From the NCBI RefSeq assembly GCF_000711695.1, contig NW_013546914.1:1-63586 (forward strand): 63,586 nucleotides of DNA, in the 5' to 3' direction. The DNA is from Tilletiaria anomala UBC 951 (taxonomy: Eukaryota; Basidiomycota; Exobasidiomycetes; Georgefischeriales; Tilletiariaceae). Below, piece after piece: positions 1-12,614 of this stretch (the first letter of the stretch is position 1; every line of letters begins with the position of its first letter). A program made the position numbers and the translations under genes. The notes beneath the pieces are model-generated. The model had not been told where the DNA came from, made no database searches, and saw only the letters and a program-made list of their open reading frames with translations.

Positions 1-2454
1 CTTGTCCTCGTCGCCATCACACTCGTGGTCTTCGTCGCTCGCATGAGAAAAATCGACCCCGAACTGGTCCCTGTCGACCGGTTCGCCAACATCCTCAAGG
101 TCACCATCGGCCACATCATACTGCTGGTTCATCTCGTTTGAGAGCTCAACAGGAGCATGGGTATGGACACCCAGGCCGGAAATGAGAATCTGCCCATCTT
201 CGTCCTCGTCTTCATCCTCGTCCTCGTCCTCGTCTTCATCCTCGTCCTCGTCTTCATCCTCGTCCTCGTCTTCATCCTCGTCCTCGTCTTCATCCTCGTC
301 CTCGTCTTCATCCTCGTCCTCGTTCTCGTCGTCCCGGACCGCTGGCTCTTGACGCCCACCAAATTGCAAATCGCCTTCTGGTAGCTCCTTGGCAAGCTTC
401 GATGTACCGTCGAGCAACGCAATGAGACGTATTGACTCTTCACGCGAGAGGGCCCCTTCTCTATCTACTACCGCATCTGGTGCGGAGTCGACGCTGAGCA
501 GAGCGCGGCCGCCTTTGGTAGGCTCGGGAGGTGTAGCCGAGATACCCATTGACCCTAGTCTTGTCGTATCAAGTAGTTCGGAATCAGATGCAGGTGCTTC
601 GGCTGTCTGTGCTTCTTCCAGTTGCGTTTTGACCTGGCTCTGGACATGATCGCCTAGCTGGACAAAAGTTTCCCGTGCAGTTTGTGCCCCGCCTTGCAAT
701 GCAAAATCCATCACTTCGGCGTGGCCGGTATGCCGCACTTGTGCGGATGGGCTGGATTTCAAAGCTGCGCTTTGCGCGCCATCCAACAGTCTGATCATCC
801 TGACCGACTCGTCTGCGCTGAGTGCGTCCGGGTGCTGCTCTCGATCCACCTCCGCTTTCGTTTCTGTTTCTGTTTCCGCATCCGCATCAACTACCCCGCC
901 CGCACATTGAGCAAGATCTCCTTCTGGCTGCGCCTGCGATGCATCCAAAGGCTGTAATGCATCTGATTCCCACTCCGTCTCCGAACTCTGGCTGTACTGG
1001 GAGCTACCTTGTTGCACCGCCTTTTCAACCGCCATACGCGCTGCACGCGTTCTGAGTGTTCTCACCGGTTTGTCATGATGCGCAAGTACGGAAGGATCGT
1101 TCGGTGGGCGAGGAGGCTTGTGAGATGGCTTGTTGTTTGGTTCTGAAGCAGATATGGGGCTCCCTTGGCCTTGGGTTGTTGTCTCGCCCCTGAAACGAGT
1201 GTCTTCAGTGCCGACGCTGCGATCCAGAATTGGATCCGCATTGACTTGCTCTGACGAAGACGAGAAAATCGCTTCCTTTGAGCCGTCGACATCTGTTTGA
1301 GCCTGGTCTATGCGTTTGCCCTTCCGATCGCTCCGCCGAGTTGGTGTCGCCTGCGGTGCAAGTTGGTCAATATCACTGCCGCTGCCAAATATCTTCAACG
1401 CGCTTTGTTCCCGTTGCAGTGCATTGCCGTTAAAATTCGGCAGTAAAGGGTATAATGAAACCATTTCCTCCGCCGAGCCTTGTCCTGCATCTTGTTCGCC
1501 GCGGTACGCTTTGTGCTCGGCCTCCAAAGCATTTGGATCTTGGCAGAGCGACGCAGTTGCTTCTGCCTCGTTCTTAAGTTGGGACTCGCTTGAGCTTTGA
1601 TCCACGCTCTTAGACATTACGGACGTCGATGAAACACGTGGTACAGCATTCAAAGGCATTGTGGAGAACTTGACACGTTTGAAAGGGTTACCGATGCTCG
1701 AAATCCACCCCCGCGACCGCGCTGGGACTTTGTTGCTCTGGCGTTGCTCTATCGGTAAGGTTTCGCTCTTGCCGCCCAATAACGACGTAGATGACAGACG
1801 TTTCGAAAGGGGGCTTGCGCTTGCGGGTCGTTCGTATGAGACAGAATTTGGCTGCCTAATTACGTCTGGCTGACGTTGAAGCCAATGGGGAAGGCGGAAA
1901 TGGGATGTGCTTCGCTTGAACACGCTTGCTGCGTCAAAAGCCAGAGTCGAAGTTGACGCAACGGAGTCCGAGGAGGAGCTGGCTACTGCAAAAATTTGCT
2001 GGTTTTGTGAAGAAGCAAGAACGGACGACAAGCTATCCTTCAAGGTTGATTTGCCTTTGACGACAAGGTCCTTCGCTGTCGCTAGTGCATCTAAAGTCGC
2101 GCTCGGATCTTGTGATTCTGCGCAACTGGCTGCGGCCTCTTCTTTTCTCAAGTCCTCTGTTTGAAGCTTTCTCTTACGACCTTTACCCTTCGTCTTGCCT
2201 TTACCCTTCGGCGAAGTCGTTGGTAAGGACTCGGCTTCTTCTGAAGGGTCCACAGCGGGTTCGGCGGACCGGCCAGTCGCAGGGCTCAGTTCGTCACCGA
2301 CTTTGACGACGATCTCTTCTCCCTTTTCTATGAAAAAATTGGCTATCTCCGAAGCTGCCTCGAGGCTTTCTCTACTGCTCTTTTCGAGAATCGATGCAGC
2401 CGAGTGAGGATGCGCGCCCGGCTCGACGGCCTTGAGGGTGCGCTTACGAGGCAT
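1..2454 (-). CDS. Large acidic/Ser-rich protein, C-terminus cut by window edge
   Basis: One uninterrupted reading frame runs from the ATG at 2454 to base 1 (818 codons) with no stop, so the C-terminus lies outside the window. The start reads MPRKRTLKAVEPG, followed by a basic lysine stretch (KGKGKTKGKGRKRK, about residues 80-95) that looks like a nuclear localisation signal. After this come Ser/Gln/Glu-rich low-complexity sequence and, near residues 700-750, a long run of Asp/Glu encoded by an 18-base tandem repeat. No conserved domain or catalytic motif was recognised. The composition suggests a nuclear, largely disordered protein, but this is inference only. Another ATG in a different frame at 2576 opens only a short frame and was not chosen. 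Confidence 0.75.
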   Translation of the reverse strand, partial: MPRKRTLKAVEPGAHPHSAASILEKSSRESLEAASEIANFFIEKGEEIVVKVGDELSPATGRSAEPAVDPSEEAESLPTTSPKGKGKTKGKGRKRKLQTEDLRKEEAAASCAESQDPSATLDALATAKDLVVKGKSTLKDSLSSVLASSQNQQIFAVASSSSDSVASTSTLAFDAASVFKRSTSHFRLPHWLQRQPDVIRQPNSVSYERPASASPLSKRLSSTSLLGGKSETLPIEQRQSNKVPARSRGWISSIGNPFKRVKFSTMPLNAVPRVSSTSVMSKSVDQSSSESQLKNEAEATASLCQDPNALEAEHKAYRGEQDAGQGSAEEMVSLYPLLPNFNGNALQREQSALKIFGSGSDIDQLAPQATPTRRSDRKGKRIDQAQTDVDGSKEAIFSSSSEQVNADPILDRSVGTEDTRFRGETTTQGQGSPISASEPNNKPSHKPPRPPNDPSVLAHHDKPVRTLRTRAARMAVEKAVQQGSSQYSQSSETEWESDALQPLDASQAQPEGDLAQCAGGVVDADAETETETKAEVDREQHPDALSADESVRMIRLLDGAQSAALKSSPSAQVRHTGHAEVMDFALQGGAQTARETFVQLGDHVQSQVKTQLEEAQTAEAPASDSELLDTTRLGSMGISATPPEPTKGGRALLSVDSAPDAVVDREGALSREESIRLIALLDGTSKLAKELPEGDLQFGGRQEPAVRDDENEDEDEDEDEDEDEDEDEDEDEDEDEDEDEDEDEDEDEDEDEDGQILISGLGVHTHAPVELSNEMNQQYDVADGDLEDVGEPVDRDQFGVDFSHASDEDHECDGDEDK
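196..325. repeat. 18-bp in-frame minisatellite coding Asp/Glu run
   Basis: Tandem copies of an 18-base unit (gtcttcatcctcgtcctc on the plus strand), about six to seven full copies with a few shortened ones. On the minus strand each unit reads as alternating Asp and Glu codons inside the edge-truncated acidic protein. Unit length is a multiple of three, so copy-number change would keep the frame. The plus-strand frame would give a Leu/Val/Ile/Phe repeat, which is a shadow. Confidence 0.9.
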
Positions 2455-3340
2455 GGGTGTCGCCTCGATCCCTGAAGTTTCGTTCGCGTTGTGGTCGCGT
2501 TGGCTGTGAGTAAGAGCTGCTGCTTCGCTCGTACAGGGCGCCATACGTCGATGAGGTCTAAAGTCGTATGCGGCATCCGTACGCTTCGTAGGCTGCAAGA
2601 TGATGTCTTGGTGTAGTAAGGCCGATTTGCAGCAAGTCCATCGTCACTTGGTCTCAGTCTGGGGAAGTTAATTCCCAGCGATTTTATTATGACCAGCTCT
2701 GTGGGATTCCGGGTTTAAACACATCACACGCCCCGGATTCGTACGTCGTGCCCGGAAATCGGCATGAGCCTTGCCTCTTAGGTTTCGTAAGGTCCCATCG
2801 GAATACTAATCCTGCTGCTCATCCTTCTCTTCCTACTGCACTCTTCGTCTCTGCTTTGTATGCAAGGCTCGGCGCCCTGCACTAAATATCTGTCGCTGCC
2901 GCGGTTTCCCTGGCATTGCAGTATGCCGTGCGCTACCACAAGCTATCCCTCGTGAGCGTTCTTCCCTAACTAGCTTCTCGGGCCATCCAGTGGTTCAAAA
3001 TCTCCGTTTCCCAGGGTGGGTCCTTAATTCATCTGAGGATAGGAGCGAGATCTGACTGAATACTATGGAACGTGCATTTTGGCGCAACCCAGGGAGAGTC
3101 AGCTATCGAGTTCTTCTGTGGTAGATCCAGGTGAGGGTAGGTGTGGTCGCTTGGCTTAGGCCATAAGTTTGAAAGCGTCCGCTCAGAGGTATCGTGTCGC
3201 AGGGCGATGGCGAATATACCCGCCCAGGAGAGGCACATGTTAATTGTAAATGTGAATTATGATGCAGCTAGTCTAACAGGATGATGCAAAGTGTAAAATG
3301 CGCGCAAGCATGCCATATTGTCCAAAAACGAATCGGTACA
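2455..3340. other. Intergenic, 0.9 kb
   Basis: Lies between two minus-strand genes: downstream of the Cut8-like gene and upstream of the acidic-protein gene. It should hold the promoter of the latter. Only short frames without protein character are seen; no RNA gene or repeat was recognised. Confidence 0.5.
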
Positions 3341-5305
3341 TCACAGCTCTTCGTGCTCGCCTTCATCCATGAAGCTCCCTCTCCTCTTTCGCGTCGAGGG
3401 CTGCTGGTGGTGCTGACCGGAGTGCTCAGCTGCGGCACGATGCTTGCCCAGCATCCACCCGCAGTCTGCATACAGCCTTTGACCGAGGTGTCCAGCCGCC
3501 TGGCGAATAAACCGAACCTCCACCTTCCCTTCGCCCTGCGTACCGTCACCACCTTGCGGGGTAGCAATTGAAAGTGAACTGAGCGCCTCGAACCAAGAGG
3601 TGAGGTGCTCCTGGCTAAATATGCGCCCTTGCTCATTTGCTGCGTGTGAAATGTACACCCCGAATGCCTGCCAGGCATTCAGAAGTGCCGGCATAAGGAG
3701 CGTAAAGATGGCGTCGGGGCTTGCAGGACTGCGCAGGGGCGTTGGAATGTACGACGCGAAAGACTTTTCGCCAGATGCCGATGAGAAGATATTGATATCC
3801 GTGTAAGTGGTTGCTCCGCAAGATGTGTCGAGCGATGATGACTCCGGGAAAGTAAGAAAGGACGAGGGTACGGGCGGAAGCATTGCTTCAAGCGAAAGAG
3901 CGCGAGAGGTGACGGTGTGAAGGAAGGCAAAAGAAGTGGCGGGATGGGTTGGGGCTGGTAATGGAGACGGAGAGGATGAATGATCATATCCGTGCACAGG
4001 TTTGCTTTCGACGCCGAAAAAGGGCAGGTACCGGAGCGCCGTCTTCGCAAATTCAGCGATGGGGCTCCGGATTCGACTCCAAACATATTCTGGTCGCAGG
4101 TTGGGCACATTTCCTGGCATAGCTGTGTGCACTCCTTTCTCTGCCTCGTCTAATGCAGCATTGGCAATCTCCAGCGTCGGATTGGGAAGCAAATGGATAA
4201 TCTGCTCTCGGACCGCGTCGCGGTCATGCGATTCATCCAGGAGCCGCTGTAGCAGAGAGAGGAGCGATGGCCTGTCCATCCAGGAGAGCATCTCGCCGAC
4301 ATCAAGCTCGCACTTGGCTGCTGTCCTTGCCAAAGCGTCCTTTGCGACAGCGCTGGCGGGGCGTTTCGCCGCGGCACAACGGCGCGATGGTTGCAACTCG
4401 CTGCTTGCCACAGCTGAAGATTTCAACGTACAGGCAAGTAGAAAGTCGTCATCTTGCTCAGGCTGGGAGGGGATTGGCGCCTGGGTTGGAAGCGACTGGC
4501 GGAGATCGTCAAGCAAGGATGGACTGGCAGCAAAGCCTGTGCGCATTTTCTTCGGGACCAGCTGTCTCGCGTCGCTTTGCTGTGAATTCGAAAGAAGCCT
4601 GTGTAGTTGGCTGCCATTTCCTGCTGCAACTCCCAGTCTTCGCTTTCCCGGCGATGAAATGCTTGCGTCTCCGTCATCATCACTCTCATCTGAGCTGATA
4701 CTCTTTCTTCGCTTTGGATGACTGTCGGCAGCAGCCGCTTGCACTTGCGAGCTGCGTGAGGCCCAAAACGGTCCTTGTGACTTTGTGGCTGTTTGCCTGT
4801 TGGCAAAAGAGTAAGGAGGGCTGCCAACCGCCCCACCAAGTCCCGAGCCGAACCCGACTGTATTTTTAGCGCCGGACGGAGTCGCTTGAAAGACTGTGCG
4901 GAGCTCATTGTTCCCGCCTAGTGAAGACCCAATGCCAAAGCCAAAGCCCAAAGCCGAAGGCGCGCCTGACACAGCACTCGGCTGAAATACTACGCGATGC
5001 TGCTGCTGCTGCAGATGTTGTGGACCTTGGGATGATGATGTTTGAAAATTTGAGAAAGGCCTTGAGCTTGGCCCTGCTAAAGGGCTCTCCATCTCGACCT
5101 GCGCAGGTAAAGTAGGTCCCATTCTGTCCGAGTGGGTATCAGGGTTGTTTGACGCTCCGCTTGAGATAGCTTGAGAATTGAGATCAGGATCGTACAAGCT
5201 GGAGAATAACATCTGTCCTTGAGGGAGCTGATGAGGGGGCGAGGTGAGAGACGAGGATGAGATGGGAGCACGGGAGATGAACACGCTACCAACAAACTCT
5301 GCCAT
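3341..5305 (-). CDS. STS1: Nuclear proteasome tethering factor, Cut8/Sts1 family
   Basis: Single-exon frame of 654 residues. Cut8/Sts1 proteins tether 26S proteasomes to the nuclear envelope and are needed for anaphase and DNA repair (established for fission and budding yeast). The family core lies in the C-terminal half: helices around DRPSLLSLLQRLLDE and DAVREQIIHLLPNPTLEIAN, then the conserved stretch EYVWSRIRSPIAEFAKTALR about residue 400, followed by a six-helix-bundle-like region ending near LGQRLYADCGWML. The first 300 residues are low complexity and include a Gln/His run, phenylalanine-glycine repeats (GFGFGIG, GFGSGLGG) and a basic KRRK patch. The N-terminal extension is long compared with yeast Sts1. 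Start 5305 (MAEFVG) is the first ATG; the gene is divergent from RIC1, with about 690 bases between the starts. Confidence 0.85.
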   Translation of the reverse strand: MAEFVGSVFISRAPISSSSLTSPPHQLPQGQMLFSSLYDPDLNSQAISSGASNNPDTHSDRMGPTLPAQVEMESPLAGPSSRPFSNFQTSSSQGPQHLQQQQHRVVFQPSAVSGAPSALGFGFGIGSSLGGNNELRTVFQATPSGAKNTVGFGSGLGGAVGSPPYSFANRQTATKSQGPFWASRSSQVQAAAADSHPKRRKSISSDESDDDGDASISSPGKRRLGVAAGNGSQLHRLLSNSQQSDARQLVPKKMRTGFAASPSLLDDLRQSLPTQAPIPSQPEQDDDFLLACTLKSSAVASSELQPSRRCAAAKRPASAVAKDALARTAAKCELDVGEMLSWMDRPSLLSLLQRLLDESHDRDAVREQIIHLLPNPTLEIANAALDEAEKGVHTAMPGNVPNLRPEYVWSRIRSPIAEFAKTALRYLPFFGVESKPVHGYDHSSSPSPLPAPTHPATSFAFLHTVTSRALSLEAMLPPVPSSFLTFPESSSLDTSCGATTYTDINIFSSASGEKSFASYIPTPLRSPASPDAIFTLLMPALLNAWQAFGVYISHAANEQGRIFSQEHLTSWFEALSSLSIATPQGGDGTQGEGKVEVRFIRQAAGHLGQRLYADCGWMLGKHRAAAEHSGQHHQQPSTRKRRGSFMDEGEHEEL

Positions 5306-5996
5306 CGTGTTCTTCTCCTGGTGAGGCCGCTAGAGGAGTATGCCCTTCAAGACAAGCTCACAAGCAGCACGTGTAACGGCAGCGGAAAAGGGGTGTGATG
5401 ATCAAGAGCAACGTTTGCTCCCAACATTGACCAGATATGGTCGATGTATCCGCAAGGTGGGATGGCCTTTGAAGAAAGCATGAAAAGGACGTGGCCCAAA
5501 AACAAGGCTCGCGTTACCACTTGTGCGTGCGATGGCAGACGGACGAAGGGGACGGTTCCCGGGGGGATGTCCAGAAATTAGGGTTCCGCTAGTAGATCCA
5601 TAACAAAGTAGGGTTCCATCGTCTCTATTGCTTGTGGACCGAGGCACACAAGACAGCGAGACGATCAGGATCATCGTCCATCGTCCATCTCGTCCATCGG
5701 AGGAAGTATCGAGATAGTCTGTGGTGAAGCATCCGCGTACGTGCATGCATCTTGGGCGCGGCAAGTGGCTCGCAGGGAAAGTGTGGTCTTTACTGAGCGT
5801 GCATTATCTATCAAGAAGCGCGCCGGATGCACTGTGCACGCCACCGACGTCACCGGTGCTGGGCTGCTGGCTGTCCTTGCGTTTTGGAGAACGACAGCGC
5901 CTCATCTTCACTCTTCCTGATTACTACTCAACCTTGATCATCGAGACGATTGGCATGCATTCTTGACAAAAGACACCAGGAGACGTTCAGTTCAAC
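5306..5996. promoter_or_regulatory. Divergent intergenic region, Cut8-like / RIC1
   Basis: About 690 bases separate two head-to-head start codons, so this must contain both promoters. No specific element was assigned; no convincing additional gene is seen. Confidence 0.4.
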
Positions 5997-8900
5997 ATGT
6001 ACTGGCCAGTTTTCTCGGCACGGCGGCTGCATCTTTCGCCGGCAGGCTTGCATCAGCTGCCGCCAGCAACTGAGGAGGAAGCAGCGGCAGCTCAAGTCTT
6101 AGCCCAGGCGAACGGCCCCCCGACGGCAGCTACGACTTCGGGGTTTCCTCTAGAAGTTCCAAATGGAGCTGGTCCATCATCAGCGGGACCTTCCGCGTCG
6201 TTCGGGCGGTCATTCCAAAATTGTGCACAAGATGGAGGCGGGCCAGAAGATCAAGAGGAGCTGGTGGATGTTGCGCGCTCGCGAAACGGAGCGCATTGGA
6301 TCAGCCTAAGTCCGTACACGATCGCGGTGTGGAGCACGCGTCCATCACAGGTTATTGCAGCCCTGCGGCGTACACGAAAGAGCGTTGACGAATATGGAGA
6401 GAACGTCAAGGTGCAATGGCGGCCAAATGGGCTCGGCTTGGTGATCGAGGTAAGGGCCTCATCAGCCAGGATACCCATTGACTCCCGAAAACACGTTGAA
6501 GTTTAAAATACACTTGCAGACGTCAAAGTCGTTCCTGCTCCTCTACAATGTTTCCTTCCTTACTCCAGCCATTTTTTCCTACGTGCCTCCATCGGGTACT
6601 GGGGCGAAATCCGCCACGTCAAACGAGCTGTTCACACCTACGCCTGCAGCGTTGCAAGCCGTCTTCCATCTTTCTCCTGGGGAACACGCAAGCGTGAAGT
6701 ATGGGGATGGTTCTCCTGCAGGTACCCGTGGCCGCGGCAACCTCAACGGGATGGAAAATGGCGCAGGAAATTCGGGCAGTTCCAATGCGGAGATGTGCGA
6801 GTTGCGATTTAGTATGGCGCTCAAGATTGACGCAGGATTAGGGTGTTGCGCGCCTACTGAATCGCAACTCATCGTCGCCACCCTTAATCCACCTGCGGTG
6901 CAGGCGATACCGTGGCCTGATGCACCGAGCTCTATCTCGGGTGCTGCGAAGCGACAAGCACTGGCAGCTGGGAAATCACGAGCTTCCATCGAGGAAGCGG
7001 AGCGGCAAGCTCAACCAGCAACGCGAACATCTCTCATCAGCCGGCTTGACTGGATCCAGCTATCGGCAGTCTCGCGCGAGTCCAACGCATCTCTGAACGG
7101 CTCTAGCTCAGCGTCCGCCTCAACTTCGACATCCGTACCCGCCGCAGACGAAGACACAGATCCGCCCGGCCTACAGGAGGCGACACACCCGCAAGAAGTA
7201 TACGTCCGGCAAATAGAACATTCGCGCGCGATGGACCTGTTTGTGTGGATCACCTCCGATGGTCGAGCCCATGCCGCGCACCTGGATGTCGATGCCAACT
7301 GTTCTTCGGGCTTTTGGGAAGGACGCAGCTTTCACGGCCTTCAGCGCTTGCAGCTGCGCCGGCGAGCTTCGGGTGTCAGTGTTGCGGGCCCCGAAGAGAG
7401 CTCCAAGCAGCGGCAAACCAGCTTTTCGGATCTCAAAGCTGGTAAGCTGGACATCAAGGGCAAGCAGCCCGCGCTGGACGCCGAGGTACCGGAAGAGAAA
7501 CGAGCAGTGCAGTCCGCTGTCAATGCACGTTTCAGTCTGATAGCAATTGGCTTGCAAGACGGCACAGTCGCCATCTACTCTTATCGCAGTCCGGATCGAG
7601 TGCCGCTTCAGACACATATTCTGTCTTTACGTCAATCTTACAAGTCAACAGCATCCTACCTGACTACGGGACCCGTGACGAGCCTCAGCTGGACCAGCGA
7701 TGGACATGCGCTTGCAGTTGCGTGGGAGAACGGTTGGGCAGTGTGGAGCACCTACGGCAAGTTGATGGGATGCAGTCTGCGAGAAAGCTGGACAGGCATG
7801 CATAAAAAGTTTATGGACACATTCCTCTTTGGCGCCAAGCGTCTCTTCTGGGGTCTCGGCAATACTGAACTCTACTTTCTTGCGCGGAAAAAGGAAGACC
7901 GTGCATTTGACCCGGACAACCAGCTCTTCGTACTTCCGTTTGCCAAATCGACCATCGCAGGTCAGCACTCACCGGACAATACACGATATGCCTTCGTCCA
8001 GCTCGATGACAGCCTGCTCGTTTACCGCGGATCGGACCAGCCTGATGTCAGCATAATCAATCCGGAGAGCGACATCTGGCATCATATCAAGATACCCCAA
8101 GCATACATTGCCAGCAATTGGCCGATCCGCTATGCCTGCATCAGTAGCGACGGCAAGCTTATTGCCGTCGCTGGAAGGCGAGGTCTGGCGCACTACAGCA
8201 CCGTTTCTGGGAGATGGAAGACATACACCAAGCTCCAACAAGAGCAGTCCTTTGCCATTCGAGGTGGGATGCAATGGTTCCACCATGTGCTTCTTGCTGC
8301 ATGCGACTTTGGTGATGAGTACCAGATCCGCATGTACTCGCGCGATCTGGAGCTGGAAAACTCGCAGCTGCTACATCTCGAAAGGGTCAGCAGCCCGGTG
8401 TTGTTGACTTCTCTGTTCGAGGATAGTTTGCTGGTTTACACTGCGGACAATACTTTCTACCACTACCTTATCACCACGACGACGGATAGCATCCGCTTGA
8501 AGCTCTGCGGAAGCATCACGTTTGACGGTGTCGTTGGGGAGCCGAGCCGAGTGCGCGGTATGAGCTGGATGGTGCCACCCTCGCAGCAAGAGTTCGGCGA
8601 CCCGATCGACGACTTGACCGTGGCAGCGATCATATTTCTCATTGACGGAAAACTCATCTTGCTCCGCCCGCGGCGACTGGGGCAGGATGAGGAGGAGGTG
8701 GCGTACGACATGCAAGTTCTTGCAGATCAGATAGAGTTTTACTGGACGCATCTGAAGGGAATCGGGGGACTGGAAAATTCACTTTGGGGATACGACGGCA
8801 ATTCAGTGAAGGTGTGGCTTAATGCGCTTGCACTAGATCAACCCCGGCGTATAGCAATCAGCAATTCTGAAATGGACGACTCGGAGGGGCCTTCAGACGC

Positions 8901-10297
8901 TGAAGATGAAGGGCAACACGACGGCTATAAAACGATTGAGGAAAGCGTGACGCTCGGGCTGGACTTTTATCCGCTATGTGTGCTGATGGAGAAGGGTATC
9001 ATCATCGGTGTTGACCCTGATATGTCGCTTCGGAAGACGCTCGACTTCGTCATCTTTCGAAGTAGCACAAATGTGAGTACAGCTTTGCGACATGCCAATT
9101 TCAAACACGCGGCTGATTAGCCCCCTCCCTTGGCGACAGACACATCTCTTCCTGCAACAAGTGCTTCGAAACCTACTAAAAAAGCGGCACGTGCGGCATG
9201 CCGTGGCCTTCGCGTCGCATTACTCTCAACTTGTCTATTTCGCACATGCCATGGAGATCCTTTTGCACGATGTGCTTGAGGATGAAGCGGATGCTGAAGG
9301 TCTCAAATCGCTACCAGCAGGGACGGATGGTAATCGCGGCACGGACGAGAACGCCAAGCGACTATTGCCTCTGGTTATTGACTTCCTCGATCACTTTGAC
9401 GATGCCTTGCGCGTCGTGGTGAACTGTGCGAGAAAGACGGAGCTCACACGGTGGGGCTATCTCTTCTCCTATGCCGGCAATCCCACCGACCTTTTCGAAA
9501 AATGTCTTGAGCGGGATGAGCTCAGGGTCGCTGCATCGTACCTCCTCGTCCTGCACAGCTTGGAGAGCGTCGAAGAGAGCACAGTAATGACAGTCCGGCT
9601 TCTGCGACGTGCGGCTTCAAAAAAGAAATGGGCCTTGTGCAAGGATCTTCTTCGCTTCCTTCGCAGTGTGGACGACACCGGCGATATGGTCCGGAATGCC
9701 ATCGTCCAGGCGGGACTTCTAGAAGGCACATCTGCAGACGTGACGACATCCACGCTAAATATGGACAATGAGCACTGCATCGAAGGCGTGACACCTAGGG
9801 CGGCAACGTCGAGCCGGATGGGATCGCCGAGCATCGTGATTGATCCAGCGCCTCTCCTTCAACGCAGCACCTCAGCGCCAAACGCACTTGACCCGACGCT
9901 AGAGGAAGAGGAAGAGCCGGATGACGGCCAGACCGTGCTTGACTATGGCTCACCACGGGAGAACTCGCTGTTTGGCGATACGGTGCTTTTGCACCCTTCA
10001 GCCGCTGACTCACATTTGAAAGGCTCACCGTCAAAGAGCAAGCGCATCAGTGTGCAGCGCCGCGTCTCTGTGCCCATTGTTCAGAGCAGCAATGAAAATC
10101 CGAGCACGAACAGCCCTGTCTCCGGTTTCGGCATGTCGCTGTCGCGGGTGGGTCTGCGGAGCTCAGACCGCCTTGTCAGCCCACAGCAAGTCAGAAGCTT
10201 ACTCAGCCCCAACATGGGGCCAGGTCGTTCAAATAGTCCCCACCCCGTCACATCCGCTTCGCCCACGCGAACCGTCGAAGAATTTGTCATCGAATAG
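5997..10297 (+). CDS. RIC1: RIC1, Golgi Rab6/Ypt6 guanine-nucleotide exchange factor subunit
   Basis: Three exons: 5997-6449, 6520-9072 and 9140-10297, both introns phase 0 (70 and 67 bases, GTAAGG..CAG and GTGAGT..CAG). The joined product is 1387 residues, close to the usual Ric1 length. Ric1, with Rgp1, activates Ypt6/Rab6 on Golgi membranes for endosome-to-Golgi recycling. The start MYWPVFSARRLHL matches the family, as do the N-terminal WD40-like repeats (for example SLSWTSDGHALAVAWENGWA, about residue 545). The third exon carries the diagnostic C-terminal helical domain, beginning HLFLQQVLRNLLKKRHVRHA and continuing through VVNCARKTELTRWGYLFSYA. The tail is a Ser/Pro-rich low-complexity region. 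The gene ends 149 bases before the stop of convergent RPC31. Confidence 0.93.
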
Positions 10298-10446
10298 GAC
10301 ATGTACAACGATCTTCACTGCTGACTCTCCAAATGGCTATGCTATTTGGCGCGCTCGCCGAATCTTGAATAGAAATACAGTAATGCGTAGTGTTGCATGC
10401 TCATGTGTGCTGATAGGAACATGTAGGCTGGGTCGCCGTTGACCCC

Positions 10447-11239
10447 TCACTCGTAGACCCCATCATCACCTCCGCCCATGTCATCGCCGAGGTCGTCGCG
10501 TTCATCCTCTCCATTGTCGAAGTAGTTCTGGTTGTAGTCATCGTCCTGCTCGTCTTCGTACTCGTCCACCTCCTCTGGTTCCGATATTTCAGCTTGATCC
10601 ACCGGTTCACCCTCGACAGCCTGAAGGAGAACGAAGCTGTCAGAATAGCACTAACAAATATCGAAGGATTGTAGACCGATGACGACCCACCTTCTTTTCA
10701 AATTGGGACCAATCGATCTCCTGCTTCTGCCTTTTGACTTGCCGCTCAGCTCGAGCAACACGTTTGGTTTCTCCTTCCATGAAAGCCTGCCAGATGCCCT
10801 GCGGAAACACTTCCTTCTGCAAGTGAATTTCCTTCATACTCGTAACTGCTCTCGCGCTTGGTGCTTTCCCAGTTCCAGGAGCGCGATGCGTGCTTCCTGC
10901 AGATGGAGGGGCTTCGATGGAGGGCCAGTACGGAGAGAAGCGCTGATTTCGTAGAAACTCTAGCTGAGCCTTCGCGTTGCGGCGTTCTCTTCGGGTGGGC
11001 TCAACCAATCCAAAATTCATTTCAATTCGCTGGAGAGTTGGCGGGAGAGTTGATCAAAAGTCAATTAGCGTTGCTTCCCACATTCAAAGGCTTTCCCTGT
11101 GTCCAATGCTCACAGGATATAGCTCGCCGCTGCCCTTCGTAATCTCCATGAGTTCCTTGAACGAAATGTCGCCCATGGGGGCACCTCCGCCCATCCCGCG
11201 GGGCCCACCCCGGAAGCCGCCTCGGCCGCCTCGCGACAT
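10447..11239 (-). CDS. RPC31: DNA-directed RNA polymerase III subunit Rpc31/RPC7
   Basis: Three exons on the minus strand: 11239-11114, 11029-10691 and 10620-10447, all introns phase 0 (84 and 70 bases; GTGAGC..CCAG and GTGGGT..CAG). Product 212 residues. Rpc31 is part of the Pol III-specific C82/C34/C31 trimer used in initiation at tRNA and 5S genes. It begins with the typical Gly/Arg-rich start MSRGGRGGFRGGPRG, then DISFKELMEIT. The middle has the conserved NFGLVEPTRRERRNAK-like helix and an IWQAFMEGE segment. The tail is very acidic and contains the family hallmark YNQNYFDNGED. The family pattern and splice frames agree well. Short length and acidic end are normal for this subunit. Confidence 0.88.
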
Positions 11240-12475
<1,236 letters not shown>

Positions 12476-12614
12476 CGAGTCTAATGTATTTGCATTCTCA
12501 GCATTCGCATCTTCGTAAACTGTGCGCCGTCAAAAGTCTGTCTTATTGAATCTTTTCCTGACAAATAAGGCAGTGCAAGTGGAGAAAATTTTGATGCCTC
12601 AGAGTCGATGGCGA

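Noticed and set aside
157-384. Leu/Val/Ile/Phe repeat protein on the plus strand
   Set aside because: It is the reverse frame of the Asp/Glu-coding minisatellite inside an 818-codon open frame.
4002-4721. 239-codon plus-strand frame
   Set aside because: Antisense shadow of the Cut8-like coding sequence.
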